Of a DNA stretch of 39,301 nt, positions 31,980 to 39,301 are shown one piece after another. The notes under the pieces are model-generated. The model made no database searches. It worked only from the letters and a program-made list of their open reading frames with translations, and had not been told where the DNA came from. Both the position numbers and the translations under genes were made by a program. Origin of the DNA: JBBCJT01 sp037190665 (lineage in GTDB: Bacteria; Pseudomonadota; Alphaproteobacteria; Acetobacterales; Acetobacteraceae); assembly GCA_037190665.1 (NCBI GenBank), contig JBBCJT010000086.1:1-39301 (forward strand). The letters run 5' to 3'. Each line of letters begins with the position of its first letter. Position 1 is the first letter of the stretch.

Positions 31980-32939
31980 ATGCGCATACGCATTGTCGCG
32001 ATGATGGCGACGGCACTGCTCGCCTGTATCGGCGCTGCACGCGCGGAGTGGCCGGACCGTCCGCTGCGCCTCGTCGTTCCCGTCGCCCCCGGTGGCCCGA
32101 CCGACATCATCGCGCGGCTGCTCGCACAGCATCTGTCGCCACGGCTCGGCCAGAGCGTGGTGGTCGAGAACCGCCCGGGTGCGGGCGGCAACATCGGCAC
32201 GCAGGCCGTCGTGCAGGCCGAGGCGGACGGTTACACGATGCTCATGGCCTCCGTGTCGAACGCGGTGAACCCGTCGCTGTTCGCGCAGCTTCCCTACGAC
32301 ACCGACCGCGACCTGATGGCGGTGAGCCAGGTCTCCCGCGTGCCGATCCTGCTGCTGGTGCCGGCGCGGATGGAGGATGTGCGCACCGTCGCCGATCTGG
32401 TCGCTCGCGCACGGCGGGAACCGCTGGTCTACGCGACGGGCGGCGTCGGCACGTCAGGCCATCTGGTCGCCGAGATGTTCGCGATGACTGCGGACGTACG
32501 GCTGACACCCGCGCACTACCGCGGCTCGGCGCTGGCCGATCAGGATCTGGAGGCCGCGCGCGTCCAGCTCAAGTTCGACAACGCGCCGACCTCGCTGCCG
32601 ATGATCGCCGCCGGCCGTACCCGCGCGATCGCGGTCACGACCGGAACGCGCCTGCCGGAACTGCCCGACGTGCCCACGATGAAGGAGGCGATGCCGCCGG
32701 GCTTCGAGGTGTCGTCCTGGCACGGGATCATGCTGCGTAGTGGAACGCCGCGCCCGATCGTGGAGAAGCTCGCGCGCGAGGTCGCCGCGGCGACGCGCGC
32801 GCCCGAGGCAACGGCGCGCTGGCAGGCGATCGGCGTCCAGCCCGTGGGTTCGGATCCCGATGCCTTCACCGCCTTCTTCCGCGAGGAGCGTGCGCGCTGG
32901 GCGGAGGTGATCCGCGCGGCGAACGTGCGCCCCGAATGA
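31980..32939 (+). CDS. Bug-family (TctC-like) periplasmic binding protein 1
   Basis: This 319-residue exported protein has a signal peptide (MRIRIVAMMATALLACIGAARA, before EWPDRP) and the Bug signature: RLVVPVAPGGPTDIIAR, VVVENRPGAGGNIGTQAV, YATGGVGTSGH and HYRGSALADQD. Bug proteins bind carboxylates or similar small solutes in the periplasm, and some feed tripartite tricarboxylate transporters. No TctA/TctB genes are adjacent. GGGAGAAG precedes the ATG at 31980. A second paralogue follows 22 bp downstream. Confidence 0.93.
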   Translation: MRIRIVAMMATALLACIGAARAEWPDRPLRLVVPVAPGGPTDIIARLLAQHLSPRLGQSVVVENRPGAGGNIGTQAVVQAEADGYTMLMASVSNAVNPSLFAQLPYDTDRDLMAVSQVSRVPILLLVPARMEDVRTVADLVARARREPLVYATGGVGTSGHLVAEMFAMTADVRLTPAHYRGSALADQDLEAARVQLKFDNAPTSLPMIAAGRTRAIAVTTGTRLPELPDVPTMKEAMPPGFEVSSWHGIMLRSGTPRPIVEKLAREVAAATRAPEATARWQAIGVQPVGSDPDAFTAFFREERARWAEVIRAANVRPE

Positions 32940-32961
32940 CCGCTGTCCGGAGACAAACGCC

Positions 32962-33906
32962 ATGAGGCAATACATCGCGCTGCTGCTCTGCCTGCTGGCC
33001 CTGCCCGCCTTCGCGGAATGGCCGGACCGGCCGGTGCGTATCATCGCGCCCGTCGCGCCGGGTGGGCCCACCGACATCGCCGCGCGGCTGCTCGCACAGC
33101 ACCTGGCGCCGCTGCTCGGCCAGAACGTGGTCGTCGAGAACCGGCCCGGTGCCGGCGGCAATATCGGCACGCAGGCGGTCGCCCAGTCCGCGCCCGATGG
33201 CTACACGCTGCTGATGGCGTCGTTCTCCAACGCCGCCAATCCCGCGATGTTCGCCAACCTGCCCTACGACACCGACCGCGATCTCATCGCCATCGGCCAG
33301 GTCACGCGCGTGCCGGTGATCCTGACGGTGCCGGCCGCGCTGCCGGCCGCCAACGTGCAGGATCTCGTCGCGCTGATCCGCAAGGGCGGCGTGACCTGGG
33401 CGACCGGCGGGGTCGGCACGTCCTCGCATCTGATCGGCGAGCTGTTCCTCCGCGCGGTCGGCGCGCAGGCGCCGGCGGCGCATTATCGCGGCGCGGCCCC
33501 CGCCAATCAGGACCTGATCGCCGGGCGGGTGCAGTTCCTGTTCGACAATCCGCAGACCGCGCTGCCGCTGCTCTCCGCCGGGCGGACCCGCGCACTGGCC
33601 GTGACCACCGCCGCCCGGCTGCCCGAGTTCCCGGAAGTGCCGACGCTGGCCGAGACCGTCCTGCCCGGCTTCGACGTGACGTCCTGGCACGGGATCATGG
33701 CGCGCGCCGGCACGCCGCCGGAGGTCGTTGCCCGGCTGGGCCGCGACGTGGCCGCGGCAACGCGCTCGCCCGAGGCCGCGTCCCGCTGGAAGGAGCTCGG
33801 CGTCGAGCCGGTCGGCTCCTCCCCCGCCGAGTTCGCCGCCTTCTTCCGCGCGGAGACGGAGCGCTGGGGCAAGGTCGTGCGGGAGGCGAACATCAAGCCG
33901 GAGTAG
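32962..33906 (+). CDS. Bug-family (TctC-like) periplasmic binding protein 2
   Basis: This 314-residue paralogue of the preceding gene product has a signal peptide (MRQYIALLLCLLALPAFA, before EWPDRP) and the same family blocks: RIIAPVAPGGPTDIAAR, VVVENRPGAGGNIGTQAV, WATGGVGTSSH and HYRGAAPANQD. Overall similarity to its neighbour is high along the full length, so the pair arose by tandem duplication and may bind related ligands. Residues differ in the MTADVRLTP versus AVGAQAPAA part of the binding region. The two genes are probably co-transcribed. No membrane transporter components are encoded nearby. Confidence 0.93.
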   Translation: MRQYIALLLCLLALPAFAEWPDRPVRIIAPVAPGGPTDIAARLLAQHLAPLLGQNVVVENRPGAGGNIGTQAVAQSAPDGYTLLMASFSNAANPAMFANLPYDTDRDLIAIGQVTRVPVILTVPAALPAANVQDLVALIRKGGVTWATGGVGTSSHLIGELFLRAVGAQAPAAHYRGAAPANQDLIAGRVQFLFDNPQTALPLLSAGRTRALAVTTAARLPEFPEVPTLAETVLPGFDVTSWHGIMARAGTPPEVVARLGRDVAAATRSPEAASRWKELGVEPVGSSPAEFAAFFRAETERWGKVVREANIKPE

Positions 33907-33910
33907 GCGT

Positions 33911-33952
33911 CCGGGCACCCGGCCCCGCGCCTCGCACCGGCGCCGGGCCGGT
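33911..33952 (+). terminator. GC hairpins downstream of the Bug genes
   Basis: CCGG-GCAC-CCGG (33911-33922) and ACCGGC/GCCGGT with a 5-base loop (33936-33952) follow the stop at 33906. They could weakly terminate the Bug transcript. There is no T-run. Confidence is low, because such stems are frequent in DNA this GC-rich. Confidence 0.32.
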
Positions 33953-34008
33953 CTCGCCGAATGCCGGCGGACCGGCGGCATGGCCACGCCCGCCCCCCGG
34001 ATGCGGGG

Positions 34009-34047
34009 GAGCGGGGGCTGCGTCTCAACCCTGTTGATTGACCCGGC
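34009..34047 (+). repeat. 39-bp direct repeat, copy B (upstream of bpt)
   Basis: This copy matches copy A (30626-30664) at 36 of 39 positions. One frame reads GERGLRLNPVD-stop, paralleling the acylase C-terminus, yet no acylase gene precedes it here. It also contains the dyad TCAAC-CCT-GTTGA. It ends 30 bp before the bpt start. Confidence 0.78.
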
Positions 34048-34077
34048 GGCCCTGCGCTTGGAAGACTGTGGCCGAAG

Positions 34078-34848
34078 ATGAGCTACAAGCCGCCCCGCCG
34101 CCCGCAGTTCTTCTACACGACGGCACCGCTTCCGTGCCCGTACGTGCCGGGCCGCACGGAGCGCAAGATCGTCACCGAACTGACCGGCGCGGATGCGGAG
34201 GCGCTGCACGACCGGCTGTCGCGCGCCGGCTTCCGCCGCAGCCACAACATCGCCTACGCTCCGGTCTGCCCCGGCTGCCGGTCCTGCGTGCCGATCCGCA
34301 TCCAGGTCGGGGGTTTCAGCCTCAACCGCACGCTCCGCCGCATCGCGAAGGCGAACGCCGCGGTCGAGGGTTTCGAGGTGCCGCCGCGCGCCACGCCCGA
34401 GCAGTTCGCCCTGTTCCAGCGCTACCAGCAGGCGCGCCACGGGGACGGCGACATGGCGACCATGGGCTTCTACGACTACCGCGCGATGGTCGAGGACACG
34501 CCCATCGAGACGCTGGTGATCGAGTTCCGCGACCCCGACGACCGGCTGATCGGCGCCTGCCTCGCCGACCGGCTCAGCGACGGGCTGTCGGCCGTGTACT
34601 CGTATTTCGACCCGGCGCTCACGGGCCGCTCGCTCGGCACCTGGGCGATCCTGTGGCTAGTCTCCCGCGCCGAACGGCTCGGCCTGCCCTACGTGTATCT
34701 GGGCTACTGGGTGCCGGAGAGCCGCAAGATGGCCTACAAGGCCCGCTTCCGGAACAGCGAGATCCTCTCGGGCGGTGCCTGGCGGCGGCTGACCGAGGCC
34801 GACCACGCCGCGGAGCTGGCCGCGCTGGTGCCGGAGCTGGCCGGCTGA
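34078..34848 (+). CDS. bpt: Aspartate/glutamate leucyltransferase (Bpt/ATE family)
   Basis: This 256-residue cytosolic aminoacyl-tRNA-protein transferase adds leucine from Leu-tRNA to proteins that begin with Asp or Glu, marking them for ClpS/ClpAP (bacterial N-degron pathway). The N-terminal cysteines of the family are present: C20 in PLPCPYVPGR, and C64, C67 and C70 in PVCPGCRSC. The C-terminal GNAT-like half shows TMGFYDYRAM, YVYLGYWVPESRKMAYKARF and the end EILSGGAW. Length is normal. Older annotation would call it arginyltransferase. The start at 34078 has only a weak purine-rich upstream sequence. The 39-bp repeat B lies directly before it. Confidence 0.93.
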   Translation: MSYKPPRRPQFFYTTAPLPCPYVPGRTERKIVTELTGADAEALHDRLSRAGFRRSHNIAYAPVCPGCRSCVPIRIQVGGFSLNRTLRRIAKANAAVEGFEVPPRATPEQFALFQRYQQARHGDGDMATMGFYDYRAMVEDTPIETLVIEFRDPDDRLIGACLADRLSDGLSAVYSYFDPALTGRSLGTWAILWLVSRAERLGLPYVYLGYWVPESRKMAYKARFRNSEILSGGAWRRLTEADHAAELAALVPELAG

Positions 34849-34965
34849 CGTTTCCAGACCGGGCGCATCGTGCCCCGGTCGAATATCGCGCCGGGATCAT
34901 CACCTAACACTTGCATCCGGATCGGGGATCGTCTGCTGTAGCGGTCGAGCGTCGAGGGGGGATCG

Positions 34966-35385
34966 ATGCGCTATCCGTTACCGGTCGTGCTGGCCCTGCT
35001 GGCGGGCTGCGCGACCAAACCTGCAACCATGCCGTCCGCCTGTCCGGCCGGCACCGAGCGATCAACGCTGGTCGAGCTGTTCATGGGCCGCAATGCCGGT
35101 GACCGGCTGCGCGTGCGCGACGGGGAGTGGGCGCGCTTCGTGACCGAGGAGATCACGCCGCGTTTCCCGGACGGGATGTCCGTTCAGGACGCGTCCGGCC
35201 AGTGGCGCGACACGGCCCGCAACGGGGCGATCGTGCGCGAGCCCGCCAAGGTGATGCGCATCGTGCTGCCGGGTGACGGATCGGCGCAGATGGACCGCAT
35301 CATGGCGATCTCGGACGCCTACAAGACGCGGTTCGACCAGCAGGCGGTGATGCGCGTGCTGACGGAGGTGTGCGCGGGGTTCTGA
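34966..35385 (+). CDS. DUF3574 lipoprotein
   Basis: This 139-residue protein has a lipoprotein signal: a short hydrophobic stretch ending in LLAGC, with C15 as the lipidation site. The mature domain matches DUF3574 by the WARFVTEEITPRFPDGMSV block, then DASGQWRD, REPAKVMRIVLP and AISDAYKTRFDQQAVMRVLTEVC at the end. It is probably attached to the inner leaflet of the outer membrane. The domain's function is unknown. GAGGGGGG lies close before the ATG at 34966. It is alone on the plus strand between bpt and the convergent bioY gene. Confidence 0.86.
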   Translation: MRYPLPVVLALLAGCATKPATMPSACPAGTERSTLVELFMGRNAGDRLRVRDGEWARFVTEEITPRFPDGMSVQDASGQWRDTARNGAIVREPAKVMRIVLPGDGSAQMDRIMAISDAYKTRFDQQAVMRVLTEVCAGF

Positions 35386-35491
35386 GACCGGGGGCGTTGC
35401 CGGTGGCATTTGCGTCGGCGAGGTGAACGGGACGCACGCGGGGTTGGCGTGGCTGGTCACCGGGGGAACCCCGCTCGCTTGATAGCCGTCG

Positions 35492-35523
35492 GGCCTTGCC
35501 GATGATTTCTCATCGGCAAGGCC
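35492..35523. terminator. Perfect 14-bp hairpin between the lipoprotein gene and bioY
   Basis: GGCCTTGCCGATGA and its exact complement surround a 4-base loop (TTTC on plus, GAAA on the minus transcript). It starts seven bases after the bioY stop and can end both convergent transcripts. There is no T-run, but the stem is the strongest in the window. Confidence 0.65.
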
Positions 35524-35529
35524 AAGGGG

Positions 35530-36063
35530 TTACGCCTGCCGCGCCACCCGGGCGAGCGCGACGTTCAGGGCCCATTTGAGCGCTGTCGCCGCCGCGAACG
35601 GCAATGCGCCCATGATCCACGCCTTCTCCCAGCCCACGAAGCCGGCGAGCCAGATCGTGCCCGGCACGAACACGGCGATGTGCGCCACCAGCAGCACGCC
35701 GGCGGTCGCGATCAGCCCCCTGCCCCGCGCCAGCCCCGCGATCGCGCAGGCGACGACGAACCCGACGAGGAAGCCGCCGGTCGGCCCGGCCATGTAGGCA
35801 AGCCCCAGGCCGCGCTCCGGCGTGCCGGCGAAGACCGGCAACCCGGCCGCGCCCTGCGCGAGGTAGAGCGCGACCGCCGCGACGCCGAGGCGCGGGCCCA
35901 GCAGCGTTCCGAGCGCGACGACCGCGAAGGTCTGCATCGTCATCGGCACCGGCCAGAACGGGATCTGCACCCGGGCGGAGACCCACAGCGCAAGGCTGCC
36001 GGCGATGACGGCGGCGACGGCCGCAGCAGGATGCGCGCGCAGGCGCAGGGCGGAAGTCGTCAT
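35530..36063 (-). CDS. bioY: Biotin transporter substrate-binding membrane component
   Basis: This 177-residue inner-membrane protein with about six helices is the S-component that binds biotin, alone or with an ECF ATPase module. Family motifs are clear: IPFWPVPMTMQTFAVVALGTLLGPRLG, YLAQGAAGLPVFAG and MAGPTGGFLVGFVVA. No bioM/bioN genes are adjacent. The start lies seven bases after the parC stop, and its Shine-Dalgarno GAGG overlaps that stop (TGAGG), so it is translationally coupled to parC. No BirA/BioR-type site was recognised. Confidence 0.92.
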   Translation of the reverse strand: MTTSALRLRAHPAAAVAAVIAGSLALWVSARVQIPFWPVPMTMQTFAVVALGTLLGPRLGVAAVALYLAQGAAGLPVFAGTPERGLGLAYMAGPTGGFLVGFVVACAIAGLARGRGLIATAGVLLVAHIAVFVPGTIWLAGFVGWEKAWIMGALPFAAATALKWALNVALARVARQA

Positions 36064-36070
36064 CGATACC

Positions 36071-38266
36071 TCAACGGAAACGGTTATTGCTGGGGAAGCC
36101 GCGCGGCGGCAGCCGCCCGGCCTGGGCGCGCTCGCCGAGCCAGTCGGCCAGCGCGGTCTCGGTGCGCGTGCGCTCGCCGAGCGTCCAGCTCAGCCCGTCG
36201 GCCCGGTTGAACACGCGCGCATCGGACAGGCCGCCATCCTTGTACTTCTGCAGCATCACGCCCTGGCCGCGCGCCATCTCCGGCACCTGATCGAGCGGGA
36301 AGACCAGCAGTTTCCGGTTGGTGCCGATCACCGCGAGCGTATCGCCCTCGGCCGGCACGCAGACAGCCGCCTCCTCGCCGGGCTTGAGGTTCAGCACCTG
36401 CTTGCCGGCGCGGGTCTGCGCGAGCAGGTCCTCGCTCTTCACCACGAAGCCGCGGCCGGAGGAGGAGGCGACGAGATAGCGCCGCGCCTCCGTCCAGACG
36501 AAGGCCTCGACCACGTCGTCCTCGTTGCCGAGATCGACCATCAGCCGCAGCGGCTGGCCGTCGCCGCGGCCGCGCGGCAGGTCGGCGGCCTTCAGCGTGT
36601 ATGCCTTGCCGTTGGTGGCGAAGACCGTGATTCGGTCGGTGGTCTCGCAGGGCAGCAGCGCGCGCAGCCGGTCGCCTTCCTTGAACTTCAGGTCGGCGCC
36701 GTCGGTCAGGTGCCCCTTCACCGCGCGCAGCCAGCCCTTGTCGGACAGGATCGCGGTGATCGGCTCGCGCTCCACCACCGCCTCGGGCGCGATCTCCGCC
36801 ACGGCGGGGGCGGTCGCCTGGAAGGTGCGCCGGTCGTCGCCGAAGCGCTTGCCGACCTCCTCGATCTCCGCGGCGATGCGGGTCCAGCGCGCGGCCTCGT
36901 CCTTCAGCAGCGCGTTCAGCTCCTTGCGCTCGCGCGTCAGCGCCTTGTGCTCCTTGCGGATCTCCATTTCCTCGAGCCGGCGCAAGCTGCGCAGGCGCAT
37001 GTTGAGGATCGCCTCGGCCTGCACGTCCGACAGCTCGAACCGCTCCATCAGCCGCGGCTTCGGCTCGTCCTCCTCGCGGATGATGCGGATCACCTCGTCG
37101 AGGTTGAGATAGACGGCGAGGTAGCCGTCCAGCACCTCGATGCGCCGCTCCACCGCGGCGAGCCGGTGGCGGGAGCGGCGGACCAGCACCTCGTGGCGAT
37201 GATCCAGCCACGCGCGCAGCACCGGCTTCAGCCCCATCACGCGCGGCGTGCGCTCGGCATCCAGCACGTTCATGTTGAGCGGGAAGCGCGTCTCGAGCTG
37301 CGTGGCGCGGAACAGCGTCTCCATCAGCATGGCAGGATCGACGGTGCGCACCTTCGGTTCCAGCACCAGCCGCACGACATCGGTGCTCTCGTCGCGCACG
37401 TCGCCGAGCAGCGGCAGCTTCCGCTCCTCCATGAGCTGCGCGATCTGCTCGATCAGCCGCGACTTCGCCACCTGATACGGGATCTCGGTGACGACGATCT
37501 GCCAGGTGCCGTTCTTGAGCTTCTCCTGCTCCCAGCGCGCGCGCAGCCGGAAGCCGCCGCGGCCGGTCTCGTAGGCTTCGGCGATGGAGGCCGGCTCCTC
37601 GACGAGGATGCCGCCGGTCGGGAAATCGGGCGCCGGCAAGTAGCGCATCAGGTCGGACGTGGTGGCATCCGGGTAGTGCACCAGATGCACCGCCGCGCGG
37701 CATACCTCGCCCACGTTGTGCGGCGGGATGGAGGTCGCCATGCCCACCGCGATGCCGGCCGCGCCGTTGGCGAGCAGGTTCGGCACCGCGCCGGGCAGCA
37801 CGACCGGCTCCCTCTCCTCGCCGTCGTAGGTGGGGCGGAAATCGACCGCGTCCTCGTCGATGCCCGCGAGCATCGCCTTGGCGTACTCGGTCAGCTTCGC
37901 CTCGGTGTATCGCATCGCGGCGGGGTTATCGCCGTCGATGTTGCCGAAATTCCCCTGCCCGGCGACGAGCGGATAACGCGCGGCGAAATCCTGCGCGAGG
38001 CGGACCATCGCGTCGTAGATCGCCGCGTCGCCGTGCGGGTGGAACTTGCCCATCACGTCACCGACGATGCGGGCGCATTTCTTGAACCCGCCGGCCGGGT
38101 CGAGGCGGAGCTGGTGCATCGCGTAGACCAGCCGCCGGTGCACCGGCTTCAGCCCGTCGCGCACGTCCGGCAGCGAGCGGGACATGATGGTGGAGAGCGC
38201 GTAGGCGAGGTAGCGCTCGGACAGCGCGTCCGCGAGCGGGGTGTCCTGGATCAGTCCGTCTGGCAT
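36071..38266 (-). CDS. parC: DNA topoisomerase IV subunit A
   Basis: This 731-residue cytosolic enzyme unlinks replicated chromosomes together with ParE. The catalytic Tyr120 lies in AAMRYTEAKL, the same number as in E. coli. The breakage-reunion domain starts MPDGLIQDTPLADALSERYLAYALSTIMSRSLPDVRDGLKPVHRR. The C-terminal part has beta-pinwheel repeats such as GRGDGQPLRLMVDL and ARGQGVMLQKYKDGG. Length and the missing GyrA box favour ParC over GyrA. In the quinolone pocket, HPHGDAAIYDAM places Ala81 at the position of E. coli Ser80 and Asp85 at Glu84. Followed by bioY in one transcript; parE is not in the window. Confidence 0.95.
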   Translation of the reverse strand: MPDGLIQDTPLADALSERYLAYALSTIMSRSLPDVRDGLKPVHRRLVYAMHQLRLDPAGGFKKCARIVGDVMGKFHPHGDAAIYDAMVRLAQDFAARYPLVAGQGNFGNIDGDNPAAMRYTEAKLTEYAKAMLAGIDEDAVDFRPTYDGEEREPVVLPGAVPNLLANGAAGIAVGMATSIPPHNVGEVCRAAVHLVHYPDATTSDLMRYLPAPDFPTGGILVEEPASIAEAYETGRGGFRLRARWEQEKLKNGTWQIVVTEIPYQVAKSRLIEQIAQLMEERKLPLLGDVRDESTDVVRLVLEPKVRTVDPAMLMETLFRATQLETRFPLNMNVLDAERTPRVMGLKPVLRAWLDHRHEVLVRRSRHRLAAVERRIEVLDGYLAVYLNLDEVIRIIREEDEPKPRLMERFELSDVQAEAILNMRLRSLRRLEEMEIRKEHKALTRERKELNALLKDEAARWTRIAAEIEEVGKRFGDDRRTFQATAPAVAEIAPEAVVEREPITAILSDKGWLRAVKGHLTDGADLKFKEGDRLRALLPCETTDRITVFATNGKAYTLKAADLPRGRGDGQPLRLMVDLGNEDDVVEAFVWTEARRYLVASSSGRGFVVKSEDLLAQTRAGKQVLNLKPGEEAAVCVPAEGDTLAVIGTNRKLLVFPLDQVPEMARGQGVMLQKYKDGGLSDARVFNRADGLSWTLGERTRTETALADWLGERAQAGRLPPRGFPSNNRFR

Positions 38267-38322
38267 GGCGGGTGACTAGCGCGGATCGCCGCGCCGAGTC
38301 ACACCGCTTGCGCCCCCCTGCC

Positions 38323-38952
38323 CTACGCCCGCGGCGGGGCGAACGGCTGCTGGTGGCCCCGGAAGACCGGCAGCGCCTCGCACCGCTCCGCGTGCGCGGC
38401 GAGCGCGGGATGCAGCGCAGGGTCGAACAGGGCGGGGTGCGCCTCGCGCAGGAAGCGCAGGGTGCAGCCGACCGCGATGTCGGCGTGGGTGATCGCCTCG
38501 CCGAACCACCAGGGCGCGGGTCGGACGGCGCGATCCGCCTCCAGCGCGGCGAGCGCGTTGCCGATCTGGCGGCGCAGCCGCTCCACCCAGACCTCGGCGG
38601 GTTCGAGGTGCAGCCGCAGCTCGTAGAACAGCGCCACGGATTTGTCCGCCAGCCCGGTGCCGAGCGCGCACACCGCCCGGGCCTGCCGCCGCGACCCCGC
38701 CTCCCGCGGCATCAGCGCGCGGTCGGGGCCGGCCTGCTCGTCGAGCTGGTCGATGATGGCGGCGCTGTCGGTCAGCACCGAGTCATCGTCGAATACCAGC
38801 GCGGGCACGCGCATCAGCGGATTGCGCTGCGCCACGCGGTCGGCGTCGCCGAAGGTGGACCAGGGGCGATGCTCGAACGCCATGCCGTAAAGGGTCAGCG
38901 CGATCGCCACCCGCCGGACGAAGGGCGAATCGTACTGGCCGATCAGGATCAT
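38323..38952 (-). CDS. Glutathione S-transferase family protein
   Basis: This 209-residue cytosolic protein has an N-terminal thioredoxin-like domain (MILIGQYDSPFVRRVAIAL, RVPALVFDDDSVLTDSAAIIDQL with the cis-Pro and Ser-Ala GSH contacts) and a helical C-terminal domain with ITHADIAVGCTLRFL, the N-capping/hydrophobic staple motif. The active-site region near Ser9-Pro10 suggests a Ser-type bacterial GST. The substrate is unknown. It begins 13 bp after the pcm-like stop and is probably co-transcribed with it. The parC gene follows after 56 bp. Confidence 0.9.
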   Translation of the reverse strand: MILIGQYDSPFVRRVAIALTLYGMAFEHRPWSTFGDADRVAQRNPLMRVPALVFDDDSVLTDSAAIIDQLDEQAGPDRALMPREAGSRRQARAVCALGTGLADKSVALFYELRLHLEPAEVWVERLRRQIGNALAALEADRAVRPAPWWFGEAITHADIAVGCTLRFLREAHPALFDPALHPALAAHAERCEALPVFRGHQQPFAPPRA

Positions 38953-38965
38953 GGCGGCGCGCGCG

Positions 38966-39301
38966 TCAGGTTCCGCTGGTGCCGCTCGCGGGCTCCGGCG
39001 CAGGGCGCGGGCGGTTCATCATCGTGCCCGTCATCGGGATGAAATACACGCCCACGTCCTTGCGGCTGCGCACGCGTCCGTCCTCGTCCTTGGTGTAGAT
39101 GTACAGGAACTGGCCGCGCTTGAACGGCTGGCCGATGGGGATGACCATCCGCCCGCCGGCCTTGAGCTGGCGGATCAGCGCCGGCGGCACGTACTGCGCC
39201 GCGCAGGTGACGATGATGATGTCGAACCCGCCCTCGACCTCCGGCCAGCCGAAGAACCCGTCGCCGACGCGGCTCTGCACGTTGTCGTAGCCGAGCGGGG
39301 C
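38966..39301 (-). CDS. pcm: Protein-L-isoaspartate O-methyltransferase, C-terminal part (runs off the window)
   Basis: About 111 codons are present and continue past the window edge; the N-terminal SAM-binding part is missing. Family motifs visible are YDNVQSRVGDGFFGWPE, FDIIIVTCAAQYVPPALIRQLKAGGRMVIPIG and the closing VGVYFIPMTG. Pcm methylates isoaspartyl residues using SAM so that damaged proteins can be repaired. A short extension rich in Pro/Ala/Ser follows the family's usual end. It is followed by the GST gene. Start and full length cannot be judged. Confidence 0.88.
   Translation of the reverse strand, partial: APLGYDNVQSRVGDGFFGWPEVEGGFDIIIVTCAAQYVPPALIRQLKAGGRMVIPIGQPFKRGQFLYIYTKDEDGRVRSRKDVGVYFIPMTGTMMNRPRPAPEPASGTSGT

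Noticed and set aside
36005..38275. Long open frame on the plus strand opposite parC
   Set aside because: Antisense shadow of a well-supported topoisomerase gene.
1..39301. CRISPR array, insertion sequence or prophage
   Set aside because: No regularly spaced repeats, transposase, integrase or phage structural genes were seen on either strand.

Overview
The window is a gene-dense piece of a very GC-rich chromosome. The gene families and their order suggest an alphaproteobacterium, probably of the Rhodospirillales/Acetobacteraceae type. The clues are a class II DAHP synthase, a short-form phosphatidylserine decarboxylase next to pssA, AapJ- and Bug-type binding proteins, a Bpt-type transferase and ParC. 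That placement is an inference from protein character, because no 16S gene or other marker is present.

1-8.1 kb (minus strand): a close-packed series reads panE-like reductase, a secreted Pro/Gly-rich protein, glutathione reductase, DAHP synthase, nicotinate phosphoribosyltransferase, an EamA exporter, NAD+ synthase and the first codons of a cysteine synthase. DAHP synthase through nadE is spaced like one operon and joins two steps of NAD salvage. 8.2-13.7 kb is mixed housekeeping: two small proteins, an orphan amino-acid binding protein, succinate-semialdehyde dehydrogenase, tRNA-Pro(CGG) with a readable promoter, a LOG-family protein, a cytochrome c'-like protein and cytochrome b561. 13.8-18.8 kb (plus strand) carries envelope genes: a LysM protein, psd, pssA, a UPF0114 membrane protein and a type II NADH dehydrogenase-like flavoprotein. 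18.8-20.5 kb holds hairpins, two small membrane or secreted ORFs, a Crp-like regulator and a REP-like inverted-repeat element.

20.5-30.7 kb is the most unusual region. A minus-strand operon encodes a PqqE-like radical SAM/SPASM enzyme, a PqqD-like peptide-recognition protein, a 191-residue protein I do not recognise and a cytoplasmic subtilisin-like protease. The genes overlap or lie 2 bp apart. Divergent from it is a class III nucleotide cyclase/ATPase/TPR-like protein, followed by a penicillin-acylase-family hydrolase. Two nearly identical 18-bp sites of the form TGTGA-N6-TCACA lie just before and just after the cyclase gene. The nearby Crp-like protein has the cNMP-pocket and recognition-helix residues that would fit such sites. 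Together this looks like a cyclic-nucleotide-controlled RiPP-type peptide-modification system, but that is a hypothesis.

30.7-34.0 kb is a catabolic module (an enolase-superfamily enzyme and two tandem Bug binding proteins) bracketed by 39-bp direct repeats matching at 36 positions. One repeat forms the 3' end of the acylase gene and the other lies just before bpt, as if the module had been inserted there. 34.0-39.3 kb returns to core genes: bpt, a DUF3574 lipoprotein, and a minus-strand run of pcm (cut by the window edge), a glutathione transferase, parC and bioY.
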